Shown: piece by piece, positions 36,473-44,557 of the stretch
Layout of the letters: every line of letters starts with the position of its first letter
How positions within the stretch are numbered: the first letter of the stretch is position 1
DNA from: Burkholderia lata
Lineage (GTDB): Bacteria; Pseudomonadota; Gammaproteobacteria; Burkholderiales; Burkholderiaceae
Length of the DNA: 64,000 nt
Direction: 5' to 3'
NCBI RefSeq assembly: GCF_902499335.1
Contig: NZ_CABVQK010000017.1
Coordinates: 1 to 64,000 of the forward strand
Program-made: the position numbers and the translations under genes
Notes under the pieces: model-generated
The model's input: only the letters and a program-made list of their open reading frames with translations
The model's database searches: none
What the model was told of the DNA's origin: nothing

Positions 36473-37345
36473 ATGACGAATCCGTCTGACGAGCCCAAGC
36501 GGCTCGAGTTCGATACGACGCCCGAGCGCACGCCCGGGCGTCTTGCGTTCGATGCGCCGCCCGCGGCCGCGACGCCGGTTGCGCGTGCGCCCGAGCGGCC
36601 CGCGCCGCAGGCGCTCGACTTCGGGCCGGCGCCCGCGTCCGGCAAGGCCGTGCGCACGGCGCCGGCCGAGGCGGTCGGCCGCGCGGTGTTCGGCGAATCG
36701 AACCATCCGCAGCTCGAAGCATGCTTCCGCGCCGCGCAGGCCAGTTTCCCGAATCTTTACCCCGACTACGCACCGCGCATCGAGCGGCACATCCGGCAAC
36801 TGGTGCCGCTGAAGCTCGCGACGGTCGCGATGATCGGCGACGGTGCGCTGGAGACGGCAGGCAACCTCGTCGAAGCCGTCGCGGCGACGACGCGCGAGTT
36901 CAACGAACTCGGCGCGGCCGACATGATGGCCGGCATGCTCGCGCAGGCGACGCGCAAGGCCGGCATGTTCGAACGCTGGTTCGGCGCGGCGTCCGGCCAG
37001 GTCGACTACCGTGCGGCGATCGGGGCGCTCAAGCAGTCGCTCGGCTTCTTTCCACGCCGTACCGAGGAGCTTGCCGCGAAGGTCCGCCATGCGGAAGAAA
37101 ACCTCGTGGTCGTGCTCGCGGCGCTGAGCGCAGTGTCGGACGTCGTGCGCGCCCCGGACGATGCGGGTGTCGAGCGCACGCTGTTCGACCGCCGCAACAT
37201 CGTCGGGCAGGCGGTGCAGCAGATCCGCATGCAACCCGCGCAATTGCGCGGGCTCGACGAGCGCGTGACCGATCTGCTGTCGCGTGCCGATCACCTGATG
37301 AACGTCGTGCTGCCGGCGGCATTGGCGGCGCGGCCGCAGCGCTGA
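36473..37345 (+). CDS. unrecognised Ter-operon protein, helical (290 aa)
   Basis: A 290-residue protein with a Pro/Ala-rich disordered first third (~1-75, with the repeated RLEFD/RLAFD/ALDFG motif) and a helical remainder (~76-285). Phrases such as MNVVLPAALAARPQR and LKQSLGFFPRRTEELAAKVRHAEENLVVV recall TelA helices, but I recognise no domain. It starts 51 bases after terD with an AGGAAG ribosome site and so belongs to the operon. The role is likely as a partner or scaffold of TelA/TerD. Confidence 0.7.
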   Translation: MTNPSDEPKRLEFDTTPERTPGRLAFDAPPAAATPVARAPERPAPQALDFGPAPASGKAVRTAPAEAVGRAVFGESNHPQLEACFRAAQASFPNLYPDYAPRIERHIRQLVPLKLATVAMIGDGALETAGNLVEAVAATTREFNELGAADMMAGMLAQATRKAGMFERWFGAASGQVDYRAAIGALKQSLGFFPRRTEELAAKVRHAEENLVVVLAALSAVSDVVRAPDDAGVERTLFDRRNIVGQAVQQIRMQPAQLRGLDERVTDLLSRADHLMNVVLPAALAARPQR

Positions 37346-37496
37346 GCGCACGGCACGAAGGGAACGAACGGCACGAATGCGCGCGCGGCGGCGCGCGTGT
37401 TCGCTGCGCAGGACACGCCGCGTTACACCAATTCACGTGCACCGGCGCGAGTCTGCTATCTTCCGGGGCATCTCATTGCTTTCCCGCCGATTCTCC

Positions 37497-38117
37497 ATGA
37501 CTGACCGCATCGTTGCCGCATTCGATTTCGACGGCACCATCACGACGACCGACAGCTTTCGCCATTTCGTCCGCTATGCGGTCGGCACGCCGCGCTTCGC
37601 GTGGGCCGGATTGCGCGCGCTGCCGTGGATCGTCGCGATGAAGGCCGGGCTGCTGTCGCGCGGCGACGCGAAGGCGAAGTTCGCGTCGTTCGCGTTCGGG
37701 CCGGTGCGCGAGGACGCGCTCGATGCGCAGGCGCGCACGTTCGTCGACACCTATCTGCCGGGCCTCGTGCGTCCGGAAATGCTCGAACGCGTTCGCGAGC
37801 ATCGGGCACGCGGGCACGAAGTCGTGCTGGTGAGTGCGTCGCCGTCGCTGTATCTGGAGAAGTGGGCGAAGACGGCCGGCTTCGATGCGGTGCTCGCGAC
37901 GCGGCTGGCGTTCGAGCGCGGCACCTTCGCCGGGCGGCTCGACGGCGAAAACTGCTGGGGGCCGCAGAAGGTCGTGCGGCTGCGTGGATGGTGGGGCAAC
38001 CGGCCGCCGAAGCAGTTGTTCGCGTACGGCGACAGCCGCGGCGACAAGGAAATGGCCGAGCTCGCGAACTGGTCGTGGATCCGCGGGCAAGGGCCGATGC
38101 CGCCGATCGGCGAGTGA
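37497..38117 (+). CDS. HAD-superfamily hydrolase, IB type (phosphoserine phosphatase-like)
   Basis: A 206-residue HAD phosphatase. Motif I is FDFDGTIT (Asp nucleophile), motif II Ser in VLVSASPSLY, motif III Lys region KVVRLRGWW, motif IV YGDSRGDKEM. It belongs to the HAD-IB family (SerB/CicA-like), which often dephosphorylates lysophospholipids or serine phosphate; the substrate is unknown. It follows the Ter genes after about 150 bases and may be independent. Confidence 0.85.
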   Translation: MTDRIVAAFDFDGTITTTDSFRHFVRYAVGTPRFAWAGLRALPWIVAMKAGLLSRGDAKAKFASFAFGPVREDALDAQARTFVDTYLPGLVRPEMLERVREHRARGHEVVLVSASPSLYLEKWAKTAGFDAVLATRLAFERGTFAGRLDGENCWGPQKVVRLRGWWGNRPPKQLFAYGDSRGDKEMAELANWSWIRGQGPMPPIGE

Positions 38118-38126
38118 TGCGGTGCG

Positions 38127-39236
38127 TTACGCGTCCGCCCGAGCCTGGCGCGTACCACGCGACGCGCGATAACCGCCCCAGCGATTCGCCCGCGCGAACG
38201 TGCCGACGTCGTTGAAGCGCACGCCGACTTCACGCAGCGCCGCATGCGCGGTGCGCGCGGTCAGCTGGCGGATGTAGAACGGGTCGCGCACCACGAAGTG
38301 ATGGATCGCGTGCGTGCTGCCGAAATTGAAGCAGAACAGCTGGAATGGCAGCATCCACCACGGGTTGAGCACCTGCGTCTGCTGGATCACGTTGCGTGAA
38401 TCGATGTCGCCGAAATAATGCATGTTCGAGCTGACGAAGTTGATGCAGAAGCTGCGCACGAAGTTCGGCCCGAGCCACACCACGGCCAGGAAATCGACGA
38501 CGCTCATCACGCGCTCGACGAGGGCCGGCACCGTCACCGGGTAGCCGAACGCATGCAGTGCGAACAGGCCGGCGTGATAGACGATGAACGCATGCCACAG
38601 CACGTAATACACGTGACCGACCGGCATGTACGACGACACCTGCTCGACGCGCAACTGCAGGCGCTCCGACGGATCCTGCACCGGCTGCGCCGCCACGTAC
38701 TGCTTCACCTTGCGGCGCATCGCGGCCGGCCGCAGCACGACCGCGAGCATGCCGTCCGCGATCATCAGCAGGCGCTTCACGCCCCAGCGCTCGCCGTTGG
38801 TGATGCCGAATTCCTCGAGATCCGATTCGCCGCCCGACACCTTGTGGTGGTGCAGGTGCATGCGCCGCCGCGTCCACGGGTTGATCGTGCCGGGCCGCGT
38901 GAGCCAGCACAGCGCCATCATCAGGTGATAGGCCCACGGCGTCTTCTTGAAGTACATCAGGTGGATCAGGTCGTGCTCGAGCTCGTGGATCAGCGACGTG
39001 ACGAACGCGGCGAGCGGCAGCGCGACGTACCACGCGATCGCGCCGCGCGCATACAGCCAGGCGATCGCGAGCATCGCGCTGACCGAGACGGCCATCACGG
39101 TCGCGCCGACGAGGTTCTGGTTGTCGAGCAGCGGAAAGCGCGCGCGGATCGCGTCACTCGCGGCGTTGACCTCGCGGCGGACATACGCGACCTTGTCCGC
39201 GTCGTTGCGAAAGGCGGTTCGTGCGGGTTGGCTCAT
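38127..39236 (-). CDS. membrane fatty acid desaturase
   Basis: A 369-residue integral-membrane di-iron enzyme. The three histidine boxes are HELEHDLIH (~92), HLHHHK (~128) and HAIHH (~315), with hydrophobic segments between. Start at 39236 (MSQPARTAF...); the frame is open further upstream without support. It introduces double bonds into acyl chains or related lipids. It is divergent from an AraC-family gene that may control it. Confidence 0.87.
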   Translation of the reverse strand: MSQPARTAFRNDADKVAYVRREVNAASDAIRARFPLLDNQNLVGATVMAVSVSAMLAIAWLYARGAIAWYVALPLAAFVTSLIHELEHDLIHLMYFKKTPWAYHLMMALCWLTRPGTINPWTRRRMHLHHHKVSGGESDLEEFGITNGERWGVKRLLMIADGMLAVVLRPAAMRRKVKQYVAAQPVQDPSERLQLRVEQVSSYMPVGHVYYVLWHAFIVYHAGLFALHAFGYPVTVPALVERVMSVVDFLAVVWLGPNFVRSFCINFVSSNMHYFGDIDSRNVIQQTQVLNPWWMLPFQLFCFNFGSTHAIHHFVVRDPFYIRQLTARTAHAALREVGVRFNDVGTFARANRWGGYRASRGTRQARADA

Positions 39237-39332
39237 CGACCGGGATTCCTGCGGAAAGGGTGGGGCGCAATGCCGATGGGACAAGCATAGGCGCGCACCG
39301 GGCCGCACGCGAGGGCCGCGGGTGCCAATGGC

Positions 39333-39400
39333 GGTGTCATTTCGGGCCACGATGGCCTGCCGGCGCGGCTAGAGTCTCGCCCCGGTGTCATTGCGGGCCA
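39333..39400. promoter_or_regulatory. 17-bp direct repeat, candidate AraC operator
   Basis: GGTGTCATTTCGGGCCA (39333-39349) recurs as GGTGTCATTGCGGGCCA (39384-39400), one mismatch, 51 bases apart start to start. TACAAT at 39408-39413 is a likely -10 box of the AraC gene. Paired direct repeats are the usual AraC binding layout. Confidence 0.6.
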
Positions 39401-39441
39401 GCGACGCTACAATCCGCCGAAACCGCTCCGGAGTCCGCCGC

Positions 39442-40479
39442 ATGGTCCTGTCCGTCCCGGATGCCGCGCGCCAGCTGAACAAGGCGACGGTGTCGTCCGC
39501 GTATGCGCTGTTCATGTTGATGCTGGCCGAAGAGCGCGGCATCGACGGCGGCCGCGTGCTTGCCGGCTCGGGCGTCGAGCGCGACCGGCTCGCGCAGCCC
39601 GATGCGCGCATCACGCCGCTGCAGCAGGCGGCGATCGTGTTCAACCTGCTCGACGCGACGGACGACCCGTCGATCGCCATCGAGATCGGCCTGCGTAGCA
39701 GCCTGACGAAAGCGGGACTGATCGGCTTCGGGCTGATGAGCTGCGCGACGCTCGGCGAGGCGATTTCGCTCGGCATCCGCTACCTGCCGACCCGCGTGCC
39801 GTTCTTCTCGGTGCGGCTCGCGCAGCTCGACGGGATCGTCGACATCGACGTGCTCGAAGCGTTTCCGCTCGGCCGGCTGCGTCAGTTCGCGGTCGAGAAC
39901 TTCCTGGTCGAGACGGCGATCCTGTTCAATTCGCTACTGTATCCGGTGCCGGGGCGCACGCTGCAGTCGCGTGCCGAACTCCATTTCGAATGGCCCGAAC
40001 CGCCGTGGTTCGACGGTTATCGCGCGCGGCTGCCGCGCTGCCATTTCGACGCGAGCGCGAACCGCATCCGCTGCGATGCCGCGCTGCTGGACGAACCGAT
40101 CGGCACCGCGAACGCGCATACCGCGCAGATGATCGTGCAGCAGTGCGAGGCCGAACTCGCGCGGCTCGGCTATGCGGAAAGCATCGTCGAGCGTGTGCGC
40201 AACCTGCTGATCTGCGGCGAGGGCGGCTATCCGTCGGTCGACGACGTCGCGCGCGAACTGCATGTGTCGGCGCGTACGCTCAAGCGCAAGCTCGCCGAGT
40301 ACGGGGCGACCTATTCGACGCTGCTCGACGAGATCCGGTTGCGCGACGCGCTGCGGCTGCTCGAGGGGACACGGCTGCCGGTCGACGAGATCGCCGCGCG
40401 CGTCGGCTATACGGATCGCGCCAATTTCACGCGTGCGTTCAAGCGCTGGACGGGCGTCGCGCCGAGCGAGCGGCGCTGA
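39442..40479 (+). CDS. AraC-family transcriptional regulator
   Basis: A 345-residue regulator with the N-terminal 'arabinose-binding' domain of OruR/ArgR-like proteins (~1-200) and two C-terminal HTH motifs (DDVARELHVSARTLKRKLAE and DEIAARVGYTDRANFTRAFK). Start at 39442 follows GGAG. It is divergent from the desaturase gene, the probable target. The effector is likely a small acid or fatty-acid-like molecule, by inference. Confidence 0.88.
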   Translation: MVLSVPDAARQLNKATVSSAYALFMLMLAEERGIDGGRVLAGSGVERDRLAQPDARITPLQQAAIVFNLLDATDDPSIAIEIGLRSSLTKAGLIGFGLMSCATLGEAISLGIRYLPTRVPFFSVRLAQLDGIVDIDVLEAFPLGRLRQFAVENFLVETAILFNSLLYPVPGRTLQSRAELHFEWPEPPWFDGYRARLPRCHFDASANRIRCDAALLDEPIGTANAHTAQMIVQQCEAELARLGYAESIVERVRNLLICGEGGYPSVDDVARELHVSARTLKRKLAEYGATYSTLLDEIRLRDALRLLEGTRLPVDEIAARVGYTDRANFTRAFKRWTGVAPSERR

Positions 40480-40540
40480 ACGCGGGCATGCACCGGCCCG
40501 CGTGGCGGGCCTGCCGAGTCATGCCGCACCTGTCCCTTCT

Positions 40541-41590
40541 TCAGACGATCGCAACCCAGTTCGCACCGCGCCCGCCCGGCACGCGCGCGCGCGGCGACAG
40601 CGCGCCGTCGTCCGGCGCGATCGCATACACCGACACGTATTCCGACTGTTCGCCGCAGGCGACGAGCCAGCGCCCCGACGGGTCGATCGCGAACCCGCGC
40701 GGCTGCGTCTCGGTGGCGGTCGCGTGCGCGGGTTCGAACGTGCCGTCTTCGGTGCGGCGATAGCAGAGCAGGCGGCTCGACGTGCGTTCGCTGACATACG
40801 CGAAACGCTCGTCGGGCGTCAGGTGCAGGTCGGCGGCCCAGACGGACGGCTCGACGGGCGCAGGCGGCCGTGCTTGGCCTTGCGCGAGTTCGGCGACGGC
40901 CGGATGGCGTGCGCTCACGTGTGCATCGCCGAGCCGGCCGGTGTCGGGATCGCGCGCGAACGTGGCGAGCGTGGCCTGGAATTCACTGACGACGACGAGC
41001 GCACGGCCGTCATCCGCGAATTGCAGGTGACGCGGGCCGAACCCGGCCGGCACGCGCGTTTCGCCGTGTTCGAGCACACGCAGGCCGGCCGCGTCCTCGA
41101 CGAGCGCGAAGCTGAACACGCGATCCGAGCCGAGCGAACTGACGTAGGCGAAACGGTTGTCCGGCGACACGATCACCGAGTGCGCGTTCGCGATGCCGCC
41201 CGCGACTTGGAGCGGCGTGCCGTCGCCGTCGCGCATGCGCGCGGCGTCGTAGAGGCTCAGCGAATTTCCGCCGTACGACGCGCCGAGCAGCCAGCGGCCG
41301 CTGCGGTCGAGCGACAGGTACGCATGGCTGGCGTCGATCGCGGTCGTGCCGATGCGCACGAGCGCGCCGGTGGCCGGCACGACGCGGAACGCGACGATCG
41401 TCGGCTGTTCGCCGCGCGTCGCGACGTAGAGCCGCGCGCGGTCGGCCTGCACGGCGATCGGCATTGCGACATCGGCGGCCGGGTAGCGGGCGAGCGGCGC
41501 GAGCGCGCCGTCGGCCGCGAGGGAGAACGTGGCAAGGTCGCCGTCGGCGGCATTCGAGACGACGACGGTCAGGCGGTCAGTGTTCGGCAT
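40541..41590 (-). CDS. lactonase family protein, 7-bladed beta-propeller
   Basis: A 349-residue protein of the YbhE/6-phosphogluconolactonase family. It has repeated strands, each with phrases like SDRVFSFALVED and DERFAYVSERTSSRL, and conserved FGPRHLQF and QPRGFAIDPSGRWL. It likely hydrolyses a sugar lactone. The ATG at 41590 overlaps the end of the transporter gene by 14 bases, so the two are co-transcribed and probably handle the same sugar-acid route. Confidence 0.82.
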   Translation of the reverse strand: MPNTDRLTVVVSNAADGDLATFSLAADGALAPLARYPAADVAMPIAVQADRARLYVATRGEQPTIVAFRVVPATGALVRIGTTAIDASHAYLSLDRSGRWLLGASYGGNSLSLYDAARMRDGDGTPLQVAGGIANAHSVIVSPDNRFAYVSSLGSDRVFSFALVEDAAGLRVLEHGETRVPAGFGPRHLQFADDGRALVVVSEFQATLATFARDPDTGRLGDAHVSARHPAVAELAQGQARPPAPVEPSVWAADLHLTPDERFAYVSERTSSRLLCYRRTEDGTFEPAHATATETQPRGFAIDPSGRWLVACGEQSEYVSVYAIAPDDGALSPRARVPGGRGANWVAIV

Positions 41591-42944
41591 GGCGGAGCAT
41601 CGAAGCATTCGTGAAGGATTCGTCGGCCGGCCGGCCGCGCGGCGGATCGCTGCGCCGGTGCGTGCGCGCGAACAGCGCGGCGACCGCGGCGACGAGCGAA
41701 GCGATCGCGAGCGCATACAGCCCGCCCGTGATCGAACCCGTATGTTGCTTCAGGTAGCCGAAAGCCGTCGGCGCGACGAAGCCGCCGAGGTTGCCGACCG
41801 AGTTGATCAGCGCGATCACGGCCGCGGCCACGCGCGTGTCGAGATAGCCCTGCGGGATCGGCCAGAACAGCGACGACGCGGCCTTGAAGCCGAGCGCGGC
41901 GAAGCAGATCGACGCGAACGACCATACCGGATCGTGCGACGTCGACGCAAACAGCCCGCACGCGGCGAGCACGAGCGCGACCGCGAGCCAGCGCTGCGGA
42001 TGCTTCCACTTCGACGACAGCACCGCGAAGCCGTACATCGCGCCGATCGCGATCATCCACGGAATCGTGTTGTACAGGCCGACCTGGAAATCGGTGAGGC
42101 CGCCCATCTTGCGGATGATCGTCGGCAGCCAGAACGTGGCCGCGTAGATCGTCAGCTGGATCGAGAAATACAGGAAGCAGAACAGCATGATCTGCGGATC
42201 GCGCAGCAGCGCGGTGGCGCGCACCGGCACGTTCGAGCGGACGTCGCGCGTCGCGCGCTCCTCGTCGAGCGCGTTCTGCAGCGCCGTGCGTTCCTCGGCC
42301 GTGAGCCACGTCGCGTCGCGGATATGCGATTTCAGCAGCAGCCAGCTCGCGCCGCACAGCACGACCGAGAACAGCCCTTCGATCAGGAACATCCATTGCC
42401 AGCCTTCGAGGCCGAAGCCGCGAATCGACAGCAGCGCACCGGTGACGGGCCCGGACAGCACCGACGCGAATGCGGAGCCGCCGAGGAAGATCGCCATCGC
42501 CTTGCCGCGCTCCTGCGGCGGCAGCCATTGCGACAGGTACAGCACGACGCCGGGGAAGAAGCCGGCCTCGGCCACGCCGAGCAGGAAGCGCAGCGTGTAG
42601 AACGACGTGTCGTTCCACACGAACGCCATCGCGGCCGCGACGATGCCCCATGTCGCCATGATCCGGGCGAGCCACACACGTGCGCCGTAGCGCTGCATCA
42701 GCAGGTTCGACGGCACTTCGAACAGCGCGTAGCCGACGAAGAACAGCCCGGCGCCGAGGCCGTACGCGGCCGCACCGATGCCGATCGACGCTTCGAGGTG
42801 ACGATCGACGAAGCCGACGTTCACGCGGTCGATGTAGTTCGCGATGAACATGATCAGCACGAGCGGCAGCACATGCCACTTCACTTTCGAGACGGCGGAC
42901 GCGAGCGGGTCGCGTCCGGACAGGGCGGGCGAGGGCGGGTTCAA
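41577..42944 (-). CDS. MFS transporter, anion:cation symporter (sugar-acid type)
   Basis: A 455-residue, 12-helix major facilitator of the ACS family, with the diagnostic N-terminal FIANYIDRVNVGFVDRHLE and PSNLLMQRYGARVWLARIM. Such proteins (GudP, GarP, ExuT relatives) import hexuronates, aldarates and related acids. Cotranscribed with a lactonase. Two palindromic sites lie upstream, but no regulator gene of that type is next to it. Confidence 0.87.
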   Translation of the reverse strand: MNPPSPALSGRDPLASAVSKVKWHVLPLVLIMFIANYIDRVNVGFVDRHLEASIGIGAAAYGLGAGLFFVGYALFEVPSNLLMQRYGARVWLARIMATWGIVAAAMAFVWNDTSFYTLRFLLGVAEAGFFPGVVLYLSQWLPPQERGKAMAIFLGGSAFASVLSGPVTGALLSIRGFGLEGWQWMFLIEGLFSVVLCGASWLLLKSHIRDATWLTAEERTALQNALDEERATRDVRSNVPVRATALLRDPQIMLFCFLYFSIQLTIYAATFWLPTIIRKMGGLTDFQVGLYNTIPWMIAIGAMYGFAVLSSKWKHPQRWLAVALVLAACGLFASTSHDPVWSFASICFAALGFKAASSLFWPIPQGYLDTRVAAAVIALINSVGNLGGFVAPTAFGYLKQHTGSITGGLYALAIASLVAAVAALFARTHRRSDPPRGRPADESFTNASMLRHAEH

Positions 42945-43016
42945 GCGTGTCTCCGGTCGGGCGGCGGCGGACGGAGCGGGTGCTCGCGTCAGCGTTTGGA
43001 TGGCGGTCTGTGTAGT

Positions 43017-43033
43017 ATGTCGTCGTATGACAT
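43017..43033. promoter_or_regulatory. operator-like palindrome 1 upstream of MFS gene
   Basis: ATGTC-N7-GACAT, containing CGTATGACATG. It is 73 bases upstream of the MFS start. Confidence 0.5.
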
Positions 43034-43123
43034 GGTACGCCTGAGTGCCGATGAAGACGTCGCGGGTTTACCCGGAATTTTCCCAGTTATTGGGGAATTT
43101 CATGAGATTCGGTGATCACTTAT

Positions 43124-43148
43124 TCATGTCTGATGACGTATGACATGA
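43124..43148. promoter_or_regulatory. operator-like palindrome 2 upstream of MFS gene
   Basis: TCATGTC-N11-GACATGA shares CGTATGACATG with palindrome 1. The pair resembles GntR-type (GTCATACGAC-like) operators that control sugar-acid genes. Confidence 0.5.
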
Positions 43149-43240
43149 AATGAGTATGCGCTAACCACTGGACACCCGGTCGCGACCCGTGCGGCCGGGC
43201 ATTGACCGGGCAAGCCCGCCTGCGCCCGCCGTCGCGGCCG

Positions 43241-44428
43241 CTATGCCATCGACACGACGCTGTTGAGCAGCGTCTTCACGAGCACGGCCTGCCGCGTCGC
43301 GCCCGTTTTCGCGAAGATGCCGCGCAGGTGCGCGCGCGCCGTGTTCTTCGTGATGCCGGTCGCGGCGGCCGCCTCGTCGAGCGTGAGCCCGTCGACGAGC
43401 AGCAGCGCGATTTCGGTTTCCATCGGCGTGAGCCGGAACAGCCGATGCAGCATGTCGCGCGACGTCTGCGGCGACGACGCCGGATCGCGGACGAACACCG
43501 CGACCGCGGGCCGGTGCTGGCGGTCCTCCGCGCCGCGGTAGGGCGCGAGCGGGCGCAGCAGCACGCTCAACGGCATCGTGCCGCCGGGGCGCGACAGTGT
43601 GGTGGCTTCGATGCGCGCGAGCGCACCCGCGCGGAAATGCTCGAGCGCGGCCTGCAGCGCCTTCTGCAGCCGGCGCTCGTCGAGCGGGCACGACGCGTGG
43701 AGCCGCTCCTGGCGAACGCACAGCCCGTCCTGCTGCTCGATCAGCCGTTCGGCGATGCGGTTGCGCTTGATCACGCGGCCGTCCTCGTCGACGATCGCGG
43801 TGCCGACATCGAGCCGGTCGACGGTGCCCGCGTACAGCGCGCGTTCGGCATCGAGCACGTCGAACGCCGCGTGCAGCTCGACTGCCCGCTGCAGGTGCGG
43901 CAGCAGTGTCGCGACCTGCGCGCGCTCGGCCGCGTCGAAATCGCGGCCGCCGTGCGCACGGCTCACGAAGAACGCGCATTCGACGCCGCGTTCGCCGCGC
44001 AGGTTCGCGCCGAGGATGTAGCGCAGGTCGAGCGGCTGCAGGTACTGCCGGTAGAAATCGTGTGCGCGCCACGCGGTTTCGCCGAACAGCCGATCGGCCG
44101 TGAAAACCTGGCCGGGCGGCTGATCGAGAAACGGGCAGAGCGCGTAGAACTGCTCGCTGTACGACGGCTCGCCGGGCAGTAGCGGGCCGTGCGCGGATGC
44201 GTTGATGATGAGCCCGTGCCGTGCGCCGCCCGGATTGCGCAGCACCAGGGTCGTGAAGCTCGCATCGAGCCGCACGCGGACCGCTTCGAGGAAGCCGGCC
44301 CACGGGGTCGCTTCCGACGGGCCCTGATAGACGAGCCCGAGCCACGCGCTGAGTTCGCGCGCCGTCCACGCCGCGTCGTCGAAACCGTCGTGTGCGGCCG
44401 GATCGCCGGGCGCCAGCGCGATGGGCAT
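43241..44428 (-). CDS. LuxR-HTH transcriptional regulator of the sulfation locus
   Basis: A 395-residue protein with a C-terminal LuxR-type HTH (~325-390, LTPMETEIALLLVDGLTLDEAAAATGITKNTAR in part). The middle (~195-300) looks PAS-like (DRLDVGTAIVDEDGRVIKRN). The N-terminal ~190 residues show neither an acyl-homoserine-lactone pocket nor a receiver Asp. It lies 129 bases downstream of cysNC on the same strand and is the natural candidate for binding the repeated TTAGTCCA element, but this is inference. Confidence 0.82.
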   Translation of the reverse strand: MPIALAPGDPAAHDGFDDAAWTARELSAWLGLVYQGPSEATPWAGFLEAVRVRLDASFTTLVLRNPGGARHGLIINASAHGPLLPGEPSYSEQFYALCPFLDQPPGQVFTADRLFGETAWRAHDFYRQYLQPLDLRYILGANLRGERGVECAFFVSRAHGGRDFDAAERAQVATLLPHLQRAVELHAAFDVLDAERALYAGTVDRLDVGTAIVDEDGRVIKRNRIAERLIEQQDGLCVRQERLHASCPLDERRLQKALQAALEHFRAGALARIEATTLSRPGGTMPLSVLLRPLAPYRGAEDRQHRPAVAVFVRDPASSPQTSRDMLHRLFRLTPMETEIALLLVDGLTLDEAAAATGITKNTARAHLRGIFAKTGATRQAVLVKTLLNSVVSMA

Positions 44429-44557
44429 GCTCGTGTTCTCCTGGTCGGGATGAAGGATTCCCGGACCAGCATACCGGCCGGCCGGCGGCCCGCGTCATCC
44501 GAACGGAGTAGGCGACGCGGGCAGGCGGGCAATCGCCGGGCTGCCCGCTTGCGGCGC

